Shown here in pieces: positions 34,321-47,160 of a stretch of 64,000 nt of DNA. Location: assembly GCA_973895155.1 (NCBI GenBank), contig OZ316895.1, positions 4,712,001 to 4,776,000 of the forward strand, written 5' to 3'. The DNA comes from Marsupella aquatica. Lineage: Eukaryota > Marchantiophyta. Numbering within the stretch: position 1 is the stretch's first letter; every line of letters starts with the position of its first letter. The notes beneath the pieces were generated by a model. It did no database searches. It saw only the letters and a list, made by a program, of their open reading frames with translations, and was not told the DNA's origin. The position numbers were made by a program, and so were the translations under genes.

Positions 34321-37300
34321 AAATGAGGAATAATGTAGTTGCGAAATATTCTTAGGCCTTGTTGAATCAAATTAGCTGCTCGATGTGATCACATTCGATC
34401 TACCTGTACTTTTCGTAGGTGCTAGCTAGCTAGCGACTCATTTCACTCGCTCACGCTTGGGATGAATGGAGAACCCATGATAGCATCCCGTTCAATTGAA
34501 TACTACTGCAGCGCAAGTCCAGTTATGGCTGACTGCTGCTGCTGCCATTGCCCTGGTGATATAAATGAAAAATCATACACGGATCACTTTGCAAAGCTTC
34601 AACAATGATTCTTCCTTTTCTATTGCCATTCTTTGATCTCCCCTATGCTGCACCTGAGTTGTATGTTGTCTTTTTGAGTGTCATTCGTTATTGATTCTTC
34701 CCTATTCATTTCTGAGGTTGCTCTTTTCTCCGCATCCCTACGGTGGTTCTGATGGACTGGTCGTTCTCACCATAGCCTCGTTCTTCTTTTGACTACCTCG
34801 TCTTCCCCAAGTTGCGATATTCGCCTTTGTTCTTTAACGACTCTTCCCTGCTTATTGTGCGAAGGTTGCTTTTCTTCCCATATTCTAGACCTGAGCGTCA
34901 TATTGCCCGACGTCATTCTTCTCCCGACGTCATTCTTCTCTTATCCACAGAAGCTGCAAAGCTATTGATGAAACACTCTTAGGACCGCAGTGGGTACCAG
35001 TGATAACTGGATCTCTCTTTCGTGCCATGAAAGTTGCGGGAGACTCAGTTCCTCTAAATGCAAGCATGACTAATTCCAGAGCTCCCGTTAGAGTGGGCTA
35101 GGAAGGATACGAGATCAAGCTCTTCAGTGGAGCATTCTACACTAGGTTCGTCTCGGAATTCGCGGTGATGCTAGGTAAGCCTACATGGTTCAGATTACAT
35201 AGGTGGACTCGCTTGCAATTGGCCATCAATTTTAGCTGGTGGGTTTCCTGTGACGAGCTGAGAACGCTGACGTAGCACCGAACTTGTGCACATCAATCCA
35301 AGTTAGTTCTCGTTACCTAGCTTTCTCGTATCGAGTTTGTTTGGTTTCGTGCCAGAACGACATAGTTTTCTCTGCAGTGGCACCGCGTTCATCATCAGTC
35401 GGTGCGTTGTCTGATGCAGCGTCCTTCTCTTTGCTTTCTCTACACCGTCAGGGCTCGAACGGTACGTCTCACACTCTCACCCATCGGTCTCACATCTTTC
35501 TGTGTTATGGGCACACTGTTCAGAGTACCTCGTGGATTCGTCAACTTAATTCTCACGGCCATTGATCACCTATTTTAGGGAGGCTTTCAATAAAGGGCGC
35601 AGAAGTCACAGTTACCACCGAATTGGCGTGAATCTATCCAAAGTGCTTTCTTTGCCACGCTATGGTTCTAGTCTTTTAGCCGATGTGCGCTGGACGATGG
35701 TGGGCTCAACTCGGTCAGGCTACGGTATCATGGAAGGCCCGTGCTTGATCAATACTACCTCCGTGGAATTGGTCACTTTGTCGTCAGCCAGGGACTGTCG
35801 TCGATAGATGTCGACTCCTCAGTGACGTACTCCCGGTTGCTTCTTTAATTATTCATAACGTCGATCGAAGTATTGACCATGTGCATGTGAATTGCGAACT
35901 TCCCACTATTGGGGCAGCCTAATTCTCCGGTAGTACCTGAGGTACATCAAATCCAAGATCTATCCTGGCCTCCATGTTGAACCTCGTGCAAACTAGAACC
36001 ACGGAACGGAATACCACTTGTCAGCTAACACCTCGAAATCACGAATGCCCGATCGACCTATTCCTATGGACACGTTGAAGGAAGGCCATGTAGAAACGAA
36101 TGTCCAGGACACGCCCGGTTTTGGAGCGGGTCACAGATTTACAAGGCCTTTGCCACTGCCACAGTGAATAATTATTGGGGGGGGGGGTGTCACGTGGGTG
36201 GACGATGACTCTGTAGCTAGTCGCTAGATCACCCTGTAGACTAGATCCCTTCGTAAATCATCTCATCATTACAATGACGGTAATTCCTCCAGCTCGCTCT
36301 TATCTTAGACAAGCGCTCGTGGATTTTCTTGGTGGCGTTAAGGTTTGACTTATCCTACAGGACTCTTACCATACTGGTATAGCTGCTTGAGCTTGAATGT
36401 AAAGTTTGATCACTGTACGCTTCTCCCTTATTCTGTGGCCTTCCACCTCTCTCTGTCTCGTTGGGTTCTGCTTTTCGGGTGTACAAAGCTCGGCCAATCC
36501 AGAATTCGAACCGTGCCGTCTTTGTGGTCCCAGGGCTGGCCCGCTCAGTCCCTATGAACATGAAATTCCATACAGTATATTAGTTCCCTTTTCATTCGTG
36601 GCCTGCCCTTGCCGGCCTGGTAAACTATGGCGTACACATCATTACTCGCACTGTAGGCGATTCTTTGCATGGAGATTTTCCTTCTCTGTTGCCATATTTT
36701 GAGAAAGTCCACCAGAGTACAGATAATTGGCTGCAAACGACTTTGATGAGCGAAATGTACACGGGGACCTCTGCTCATCCCAGCAGGAAGCCAGCCAATG
36801 GATGCATGCAGGTCGTGTAGAGCATTTGCAGGCACCAACCTTCAAGGTAAGCTGAATCTTTAGTTGCGATTAGTCTGTAGTTGTTTAGTGCCCGTATTGC
36901 CATTTGTTAGATATAGGTACAACTAGTAGCTTCCTCCAAGCCGGCAGGAGAAGTCAGTTTTGCCGTGTTTGACATCTTATATGGTATTTTGAGTGTAGAT
37001 CGTGGAAAACAAGGTTGCAGCTTTGCATACATTCGTTCTCTTGTAGTCCTTCTCCTTTTGGTAGTGACAACAATGCATTCATATGGTTCTTGCGAAGGCG
37101 AAGAATGAAGACCTGAGAGAGAGACAGGAATCCTTACGGCTGTCTTTTTGTCATGGACGATGAGAATTGTTGAAGTCCCGTTCCTTCGCGACATTGGTTG
37201 ACGTGACGCGAAGAATCAATGTTTACCGTGGATGCTGGGACAGCTGTGGCCCGGTTGAACAGGAAGGGGGATTTTAGTCCTGTTCCACCATAGCTTCAGT

Positions 37301-40300
37301 GTTCGCCGGGTAATGATCCCCCACAAGTTATGTCTCTGGCTTTTGTTTGCAGAGCAGGAATTATCCATGAGCCGAGCTTCTGCTCGTCAATTGGCACCAG
37401 GGCAGTTGTAAAGATGCTGCTCAACGACAGCAAAACGTGTATGCCAATTTGCTTACTTCTTCTATGAGAATGGTGGGGATTGCAACCAAATGCAGATACG
37501 CTCAGCTGGTTATTCTGTTGGGGGAGTTTCCTGGCTCCAGAAGGGGTTCAGCAATGATAATCTTTCAACGATTGGAAAAGGGCATGCTCATATGCATCAA
37601 TCTCTGGTATCGTGGGAAGTGTGGGGTATTGTGCCCTCCTCGAGATACAGTGTTCATAATTCTGATAAGTAATCCAATCACCACGACATCTTAAAACATC
37701 CTAACTTGTCCTTCAAGAAACGAGCACACAATCGGTGACTGCTGTGAAACTATTACAGCCTAGAGAATTGAATACCGGCAGCTCTTTCCTATGGGGCATT
37801 GCAACGATCCCCATCTTTGCTACGGACTGAGAACGGCAGTATCCAATCTTTTAAATCCTTTTCTTTGTGCAAGGCGTCGTGCAGGTATAAATGAACAGTT
37901 TTGTGATGCGTCTTCACAAATCTGGCCACAACAGAATAATATGCTATCCACAGTAGTACCTCACTCCTGATGGAATCACGTGAACTTGGTATTACACCGG
38001 TCTTCTAAGCTTTGAATTGGCAGTCGTTCACCATATTCCAAATACTTTTCCTCATGCATGAAATCGTAGAAGAGTCGATGCAGCAGAAACTGAGATGCAC
38101 GTCGTCTCACCACAGAAATTGAAGACTCGTTCCCCTCCGATGATTTATCACTGCTACAGATGTTTCCGAGAATCCATATCTGTAACCTCGGAATCGGTAG
38201 ATGGAGTCGAGACACAGTGAGGATGAAAGGCGAACGCAATTTTGACCTAGTTGAAAGCAGCAAGAACAGCTCTTGATGCACTCAAAAGACACTTTGCGGA
38301 AGCCCTCGACAACTACCTAGACCACAATAGCTGACACCCAGGGGAGGAGCTGGAAGACTCTTCTGGGAGCGAATCAAAGGGTAGCGATACAACACAGCTC
38401 GTAGAGCCTCACAGAGTCTGCTTGTGCTCCATTCAGAACCTGAAGCTCCTAGGCACAGAATGTTTCAAATGTTCACTCCATAAACGAAACAATCATACTC
38501 TTTGCCTTGAAAAGAATTCTCGTTCCTTTAACTAAATTCTCGTTCAAATCAAGTTTTTTGCTTTCTCATTTGCCAACCTACTACCGTCCTCTTGTGTTCA
38601 TGAGCACCCATGTACTACTTTACCAATAATCTTGAAAATGTCAGAACAAAACAAAGAAGTCAAATGGGTATAACTGTGCGAGAGAAAGAGTGCCATTTCA
38701 AAAGACCAGTATTGGGAATAGCTACAACAATCCCCTAAATGTACTACCAGCTAATGTCCCACCCATTATCTGGTTCTTGGGACGGCCTCATTAAATCGAG
38801 GGCCAGGACACTGTATATAGCACACGAAACTCATCCTACTTCTGGCCATTGAAGATCATAAGTAATATCTCCTACGTGTCCGCAAGGACGGTCTCCTAGC
38901 TTTTTTCTTTCCATTGTCTCCTCAAGTATCTTCCCCTGACACTCGAGAGGTTCCATTCTCAAGGAGATTAAGAAGTTGCAAGGGATTCATAAGAACTGTC
39001 GCTACAGAAAGAGAGCAAACGCATACATAAGTAGTTATTCATCTGAGCAGGATGTCCCGAAACTATTTTCTGCTAGTCAGTTCTCGATTCAAATTCATCT
39101 GATAGTTGGTTCTCGAGTAAGTTTTCCCTGGAGATGAACTCGAGAACAAATCATAAGTTACACTGATAGTTGGTTCTCGAGTTCATCTCTAGGGAAACTC
39201 AAGTGTCTTTCCAAGGGCTTAGCACTTCTTCGGTGGAGAAAATCCTCCTATTTAAAGCAGCCCTTTGCAGCAAAACTTGTGAGAACCAATCATCACTCAA
39301 GAATAATAGAGAATATGTACATGTAAGATCTGCCTCTTGTTCTCCTTGAGACTTTCTCAATTATCAGCCACGGCCTGATATCCTACACCTAAGTTATCTC
39401 CAGCAGAAGCGACTCTCAGACCAAAAACCTCCCAAATATGGACAGCTGATGAGCTTGTTGAAATTCACGAACGATTAGCTCGAACAATTCTCCCAGAGGC
39501 CACTCCAACAATTTCAAGAAGATCATGTCAGATCCGATCGAGCTACTCTACAAATCACGTTTGTTTGTATGCCTGAACTGAAGAGGCGATTCAACGTAGC
39601 GAGTGCCCAACGTCTGTTTTTGTTCTCTTCCCAGAGGCCTGCTTCTGGTTCGCCTTTCCTGTCCTGGTCATTGAAGAGGAAGAAAAAGAAGTATCCAAAA
39701 TCAGAGATTTCAGCAGTATGGACTCGGGCCAAATTTTTTTGAAATCGAATCGACCCACACATTCAGTATTTTCCAAGTCCATGCACCAATTTCTTTATGT
39801 CCATTTGTCTAGTACTCTATGTGAGATGCAAATCCTTACCTCGGATCTTTTGCGGTTGATTGTCCTTCTGAACCTTAATATTAACTTTTCCGATCAAGAG
39901 CTTCCATTGACCAATGTATTGAGAGAATTCAACAGAAAGCATGCACTGAAGCCAATCTCCTTATTTTTTGCAATACACTCTAAAGCACTGCAATAGAATT
40001 AAGCCACTCAAAATTGACTTCCATTTATATGGATCTTCTTTGATTCGATTCCCATTCAGATTCTCAACAAAATGTCTCGACTGGAGGTGTATCGGAAGCA
40101 AACGGGGAAACAAACGGAGAAGCAAAAGCATATCTCTAGTCTGACAAAATTAAGGAATACTGTCTAAATTCTTGAGTCAGTCGTCAAGAAGTACTGTAGC
40201 ACCGTGCGGCTTGAAGGATGGGCAAGCCCTAGATGTGCCACGGGTGGATAGGGTGATTCTTCATCCCTGCCATAACCATTTGCTTCTTATAAATGACTCA

Positions 40301-41955
40301 AACCATGATCATCCAAGACCTCAATCCCAGAGCTTGACGACCGTAAAGATCATTGTATGACAAAGACATGGGGTACTTGGCTTCTTGAGACGAGTATTCG
40401 CAGGAGACAGACTGAAGCAAAAAAATGAAAAAAAAATGACTTGAATCTTCAAAGCGTGGATTGTGAAACCAGTAGAGTTACTCGAAACAGATCTTTGAGA
40501 GATTTTTAATTTGTTTTTGCCTCGAACGATGGTTAATTCATCTACGAGAGATACATTCATTCAGTCAGAGTTCCTTCCCAGGTGTTCTCTGTCCTTGCTT
40601 CTCTACTTTCAAAAGCTTCAATGAGGCACACCTTTGTTCACTCAATCGTTCAAAACCATCGAGATACAAAATACAGTCCGTGCTCTGAAAAGAAAGATAC
40701 TTCGACTTTTGAGTCTCTCGAGCTGTATTCATCACTGGTTTAGCATTTCAAGGGAGATTTTAAGACTATTGCGAATTCTAGAGAGTAGATCAGAATTTGG
40801 TTGAAACAGAAGTAGGAAAGAGAGGATGTGGTGCCAGGAGGGTAGTCGTACTTGCGATTCATGGTGTCTGGATAGCTCATGACTATCCAGATTCTTAAAT
40901 TTCACATCCATTCCAGTCTCACCTTAGTTTTACTCGACGCTTGAGGATAAAACTGAAGCCCTCAAGATTTGGATTGCGTTTTTCGAAGTAAGAATGGAGC
41001 TTCTTGGCCAGAAGAGATTCACACTGATCTCTTGATTCTTGTTTTTTGGACTGCTCTTGGAGTATGAGGTCCTTATGAGCTGCAAATTTCCACTTCCAAC
41101 TTTCTGCCTGGCCCCACCTGTTGAACCTTGTAGTCGGGTTTATTCGTCAGATATAGTCTTGGATGGATTTCTGCAGCCACTTGAGTACAGAATTATATCT
41201 TGTTGAGAGAATAGTACACTGTGCGATTGGACGGAGATTTCCCAACACTGGTGCAGTAAGTACTGTACATTGTTCACTGCAATTTGGTGTCGGACTCTAC
41301 TCTGTTCATAGCAATTAGTGTTACTCACTGTCACTGACACTAACTAAAATTAAGGTGAGGCAATTTTTTGGCTGCACTCCTGAATTACTGTTACCGAAGA
41401 AAAAACAAATCTGAATTTTGAACAATTGTTTTTTGTCTATAGAAAAGAAGGTGGGTCCTCCAGGTTCCCCATGGCGATCGCATGCATGAATCAGTGTAGA
41501 AAAGTCCTATTCCCCTCGTATTGTTATAATTATCAGATTCCCACTCAAACTAATTAGATGCGAAAACTAATAGTAGTGAAGGGTGTACCTGTTTAGACAT
41601 CCAACTTCTGAAATGCACATGTCAAGATGTTTCAAGCATCCAATGAAAAGGAGAGTGGCCCTGCAGGCCATGAGCAAAATGGTGCTATTTCTTGCCAGAC
41701 TTAGGCACCCAACATGCATTCATGGAAGCAAGACTTGCTCCATGACCCATATAGTATAGGATAACCGTGGTCCTCAAGGGGTTACAGGTCGTAGTCCCCA
41801 AGAGACCTTGGATTATGGCATAGACAGTGAGTGTAGTTTTTTACTATCTTCACCGGAAAACTTACATACAAGTCTGATAATCCTAAGCTTAGCTGGCCAG
41901 AGGGTGATTACATACCAAAGTAACCTTCCTTTGCTTCACAAAACATCTCTATTCA
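34321..41955. other. Long intergenic stretch of gene-like composition, no gene recognised
   Basis: Base composition here is less AT-rich than most of 1-20000, yet no open frame above about 100 codons or recognisable exon was found on either strand. An 11-base G run lies at 36177-36187, and a long hairpin at 39121-39200 is listed separately. A non-coding transcript is possible but cannot be shown from sequence alone. Confidence 0.4.
39121..39200. repeat. Imperfect hairpin with about 27-bp arms
   Basis: Left arm 39121-39147 (GTTTTCCCTGGAGATGAACT, then CGAGAAC) is nearly the reverse complement of right arm 39173-39200 (GTTCTCGAGTTCATCTCTAG, then GGAAACTC). They are separated by 25 nt. The motif CTGATAGTTGGTTCTCGAG also occurs as a direct repeat (about 39099 and 39163), so the structure probably arose from nested duplications. 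Confidence 0.65.
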
Positions 41956-42207
41956 GGGTGGCTTTACAAGCCTACTTCGTGGCCCATTCAGGGTAGGGTG
42001 TCCACATATCCTACATGGCAGTGGGCCCAAGGGAATGCTGATGTGGAGTGCTTATTTAGACTATCTCCGGAGGTGGTTCCAAACTCACATTAATTTATCT
42101 AACTTGGTTTCAAAAGAATTTTGGTTTGGAGTCTCTCTTTAGAAGAAAAAACAGCCTTCCAGTTTGTCATGGTGAAAAAAGTCCTCCATGTCTTGTAAAG
42201 CCACCCC
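41956..42207. mobile_element. MITE with perfect 15-bp terminal inverted repeats
   Basis: The left end GGGTGGCTTTACAAG (41956-41970) is exactly complementary to the right end CTTGTAAAGCCACCC (42192-42206). The element is about 250 bp, AT-rich inside and non-coding. Its interior aligns in blocks with 26960-27315. The CA flanking both TIRs may be part of a short target duplication. The superfamily cannot be assigned safely. Confidence 0.7.
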
Positions 42208-45200
42208 AGTGAATGGTATAGGGATGACCAATCAGGACCCTCCAAACAAGCTACTGCTGTCAGCCCCTCCAACCTTGGGGGGGGTTGGCATCACTAAGTG
42301 TGGGCGCTACACATCCTGTGTCATAGTTTTTCCTATTTTCTCAATATAACCTTATCAAACTGAAAAGTGAATATCTATATACCAATCATGTCATGATATT
42401 GTGACATATCTGAAATATGAAGCCCTTTTACATAAAAATGGTTAAAAAGTCTTCCTAAGCCACTCAATTGGAGATAAAGTTGTCACTGGAAATGTATCTT
42501 CAAGGAACCTTGCTCAAAACCATAGTTGCATGTGGTAAGTATGCCAGATTGTTTGGGGAGATCTCCTGGAAACATTGAGGGCAAAAAGCTTTGAGTACCA
42601 TTGACTGCTTCACATTTTACTCATAGCACCTCAAGTAATTTGCTCAATGGTAAAGGGATCAAACCATTTACCAAGGACTTTGATTCAGATGAGCAACTGA
42701 TCAATTTGAGGATGGTAAATTTTCTCAGCGCCTTTTCCTCCTGATGGTCAGAGCATGTAGTTTCTGAAAGGAAGATTGATTATAGTTTGTGGAGGCTCAA
42801 AGGTGTGTCTAAAATTCAATCTTGATTAGTCAGGATTTGTTTTCAAGAAGTGAAACCCCTCTAGAGCAAGCCCCGCAACTGGCTTGCAGGTGGAGGAATT
42901 CCATAATACCACAAGTGCATGTGACACAATACACAAGACGGTATACTCTGGATTTGACTTAGTTCCAAGTGCCATAGTTCGCCATTTCTGCATTGTCCCC
43001 CTCATAGTTAGCTTTCTAGTTTACTGCATTGTTTCTAGTTTACTGCATTGTTTCTAGTTACCATAGCCACGTTCTGGCAGAGTTAGACTCTAGTCTACTT
43101 GCCGGACAGACAGGCATCGTAGATTTCACCACTTCCGCTTTGGATGGCCGAGATTTTCTATAAGATTTTATTTGTTATTAATAAAATTCCCAACAACATG
43201 CCACAACCAATAAAACCATCATAGTGCTTAGGACAAGCAGATCAAGCACCGTTTCCATCAATCTTGTCTTATCGAGTCTATTGAGATATTATTAGACTAA
43301 ATAGTCTATTAATATCTGGTTGTGGAAAAAAGATCCTTCTTATCTTATCCTACTTGCAATACCCAATGTAGGGTGAGTCATGTTTTGGCATTCACCTCTC
43401 AGGTCGGTGTTCTTTTCCAGTTGTCTTCATGAGACTTGTTATTTGTTCAGTTCAGGGTCTTTGGTCGTCACCCTTTTTTCATAAAAGTAACGGATGGTAT
43501 TACGAGCTGGAAAAGCTACGATTAGCCACTTGAATAGTAATAAGATATGCCTTGACTCTAAATCGCCATATCTCAAGCCTACATTTTGGCTGGTCACCCT
43601 ACTCAGAATGTACAGTAAAGCCATCCCTGCTGGCACAATAAACAAATAATTAATAAATGTAGACCCAAGTAACAAAATATTTTTGGTCCCTGTGAAAATT
43701 CCAACGAATGTTGTCAACTAAATATTAGGAAGATTCTAAGTATCTTGGTATAACACACTGACTTTTCACTATGTAGAAAGTTTTTAATAGTGAACAAATA
43801 AAAACTGGAGAAAAACATTCTGGCCTTGAGTTATTTCCTGAGATGAAATGAAAATAATTAAACTTTTGCGCAGGGGATGGCACTATGGGTATTCCCAGCC
43901 TTGTTTTTGGCTGATCAGCCCATTTTCCTATTGTTGGTGACTCTACTGCTTGCCAATTGAGACAGAAATTACTCTATTCAGATTGTCAACTAAACTACCA
44001 TACTAAAAAATGGCCATATGCATTGGAAGGGCTCCCTCAACCCCAACTCTGATGCCATGTCAGAGACTCACAAACATAGTCTAATATCAAATTGTCCAAT
44101 TCAAATTTTCTGCTGGCAGAGAAGTTATGATCTATGGCTTCATTTTATGGAGTAGGTCATGAATGGTAACTTTTGATAGTGAATTGTGTTTTACAAGACC
44201 TTCTCAAATGATAAAAAGAGTAGTGGGAGAGGAGGAGATGCTTAATTAAGGAAACTTGCATTTGAAAGAGACATAAAATGTTGAACAAAAAGCTTAAGTA
44301 AGGTAAGGAATACTCACCTAGTGTTTTACCTCTAAGTGGTGTGAGAAATTAGTGGTGAGACATGCCATGCAGGAAACAATTTTATAAGTTTTCTTAGAAT
44401 CTTCAAATACGAGCCACTCGGCCTGAAGACCAATTACAAACGTTTATTTTGCAATGACTGACTCACAAACACAAACTTGTGGTAATGTTCCTTTCCAGTA
44501 GTGGACCAGAGAGTTGTGTTTAATTTTGTCCACAAGATGAAAATTTTTAACCAGGGTCGTAATGGGTGTAATGTCCATTCAAGTACTCGCCATTTTACAC
44601 CTTGGGACTTTTTCGCAAGGCAGTTCAATTCAACAAACTCCATGGCAATTAAAGGGTCACATAACCCTAGATGCAAACATGGTATATTCATTTGTTATCT
44701 ATGGGTTTCTGGCAGGGCTGAGGCTTGGGCTTGGGCTTCTTCGGGCATGCCTTGTCTTGTGTACATCTGTTGGAGCTGGTTTATACTGCCTTAAGCTGGG
44801 TTGTAAATCTACATTTTCAAGTGCTAAAAACATATTTGTTGGCTATGTAGAGCTGGACACTAAACAGCCTAGATGTGGAAACAGGTACTCTCACTAGCCT
44901 ACTATGAGGTTGTTAAATACCCCCATCAGTTATCATACACCCATATCAGTAAAACTTAGTGGCCTTACCAAACTCAACATCACTTCATTTGTCAACTTTT
45001 TCTCTCTTGGCAGCCTTGCAAAGCCACTTCTTCACTCAGTGGACTCGCCAAGTGAAAATTTACAGGGAAAATTTGACTGGGCTAATTGTGGAGTCACTTT
45101 TTTCCTTGGCAACCCCATTCCAGTCAACTTGGCAGCCTCACTGAGCAAGAACATTCCACACACAAATGACCCATGGAGAGACTGAAACATATTATCGGCG

Positions 45201-46327
45201 ACTGATAAGTGATGGGGTTGCAACACTCCTCACTACCCATATTTTGGACGTAAATCTTACCTCCCTGAAAGTTATCCACCACTCTATATAGTAGGCAGTG
45301 AACTTAGCTTGTCTAGGGCTATATCAGTACGATACCCTTTGAACTATTGATACCATTGGAAGATTTTAACCAGGACTTGGACATGGGAAACAACAGTGAA
45401 GTGATTGTCGACTGGAAAACAGAAATCATATCATCTGACCTTGCACATGTATGCCAACTTCTCCCGCTTTATTTGGTCCAATCCAGCATTCTACATGTGG
45501 GAGTCTCTGGTGGGCTGAAGATGATGGTGGATTGGTCCACTACAAGCAAGGACGCTAGCAATTGGCCCCAATTGTATTGTTGTTGGCAAATTGCTTTGCT
45601 CTGTTTGGAGCAGAGGGACAGCCTCTTCGCCACCAAACCAATTGGTTGGACGAGAGGAAGGGAAAGAAACCTTATCTAATTGTGTTAAAAGAAGGTTTTC
45701 ATCAAAAGTTTTAAACTGCTTTAACGTTAGCGTTACACGTTGAATTGGCATTTTACGTACCACTCAGGTGACAGTAATAGCTCGTCACCCCATTGGATAA
45801 GGACAATAAGCGAAACTGTTGAAATGCTACGTACAAGTGTCTACAATCATTGGTCATTTAGGACTACAGGAGCTCCTGTGGAGCAGTCCATATAAGTAAC
45901 CAATTTTCTCAAGTATACTAAGGGGGTTAAAACAGTACAATTGTTTGGAAACACATGTTTGCTGGAAAGACTGTGGTCCAAAGCTTCAACTTCAACTCAA
46001 GGGGTTTGAACCAATTTCAAGTCGGATAGAGGGACTCGAACTTCCACTAACATTGTGGTCACCAGAACCTAAACTTGGCATGTACCAATTCCATCATATC
46101 CGCCAACCCCCCCCCTGAAGTTATGCAATCAATCACTAGGTCTCGAATGATAAGAAAATGTGGAAGGTAAAAGCGGAGTTAAAAAAATAAAATTAGCCAC
46201 ATAATGTTCGACCCAATCTGGGAGAAGGGCAGAAAAAATCTGTCCTGCTGAGAAATGCATCCAGTGACACGGGTGCAAGTTTGAGGCGGGGTTTCCCATC
46301 TGACCACATCGAGGGATTTCCTTGATG
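42208..46327. other. Intergenic, no gene seen
   Basis: Contains a small tandem repeat at about 43018-43060 (TTTCTAGTTTACTGCATTG). Open frames at 44434-44897 and 45347-45763 overlap others on the opposite strand and show no family signature. Confidence 0.5.
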
Positions 46328-46422
46328 GGACCCTAAAATAAAATGTGTTATTTGGTAGGACCCTAAAATAAAATGTGTTATTTAGTAGGACCCTAAAATA
46401 AAATGTGTTATTTGGTAGGACC
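46328..46422 (+). repeat. 30-bp tandem repeat, three units
   Basis: Units start at 46328, 46358 and 46388, all beginning GGACCCTAAAATAAAATGTG. They differ at only one base, and a partial fourth (GGACC) follows at 46418. The high identity suggests recent expansion. Confidence 0.9.
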
Positions 46423-46589
46423 GGTAAGTGATCCAGACAGTTGACTGACCGTGAATTAACATAGTCACACTTCAGGGGTCCAAGAAAAGACTTAGCAGTA
46501 CCCCTCTTGTATCTCCTGGACTTAACCAGACACTTGTGAGTAAGATGTCATCAAGACCTGGGCAAGATAGGCACTCACAGCCCGGTTTG

Positions 46590-47160
46590 ATGTGACGGGC
46601 AACTTGCCGAGTTGCCCGGCACGTAAACTCGTCATTTGCCAGCCTGAATTGTCCTCATTTGACGCATATTCGCTGTTATTCCCCGGCCCGGCCCGAACTT
46701 CTCCCGGCCCGGCCCGGCCCGAACTCTTCCCGGCCTCTTTCCGGACTCGGCCCAGCCCCTCCCCTACCTCTCGTCACCCGGACCCGGCCCCGGCTTTATG
46801 CCCCGGCTTTACATCCCGGCCCGGCTCGGGTGAGGAGGAGGCCCGGCCCGGGTGGAGGGAGGCTTTAGAGTCCGGGGCCGGGGGCTTTAGGGTCCGGGGC
46901 GGGAGGGGTTTAGGGTCCGGGCCGGGGGAGGTTTAGGGTCCGGGGCCGGGAGGGTGAAGGGTCCGGGCCGGGGGGGTTTAGGGTCCGGGGCCGGGAGGGA
47001 AGAGGGTCTGGGAGGGAAGAGGACCGGGAGTTTTACTCAGGCCGGGACCGGAGGATGTACTCGGGCCGGGACCGGATGATGCCGACCGGGAGAGTCCGGG
47101 TGTCGGCTTGCCGGTTGATGGCCTTAAAACGGCCTATTTTCCGGGCAAGTCCAAACCGGG
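46590..47160. repeat. GC-rich minisatellite with embedded TTTAGGG
   Basis: The left half iterates CCCGGCCCGGCC with GAACTTCTCC spacers. The right half (about 46860-47040) iterates TTTAGGGTCCGGGGCCGGGAG with variations of about 24 bp. TTTAGGG is the plant telomere unit, but it appears singly inside a longer repeat, so this is not a telomere. Open frames across it are compositional. Confidence 0.7.

Noticed and set aside
46012-46075. tRNA-like GGGACTCGAACTTCC on the plus strand (T-arm on minus)
   Set aside because: No acceptor-stem partner or anticodon arm at the expected spacing.
46860-47040. Interstitial telomere tract
   Set aside because: TTTAGGG never occurs in direct tandem; it is part of a longer GC-rich unit.
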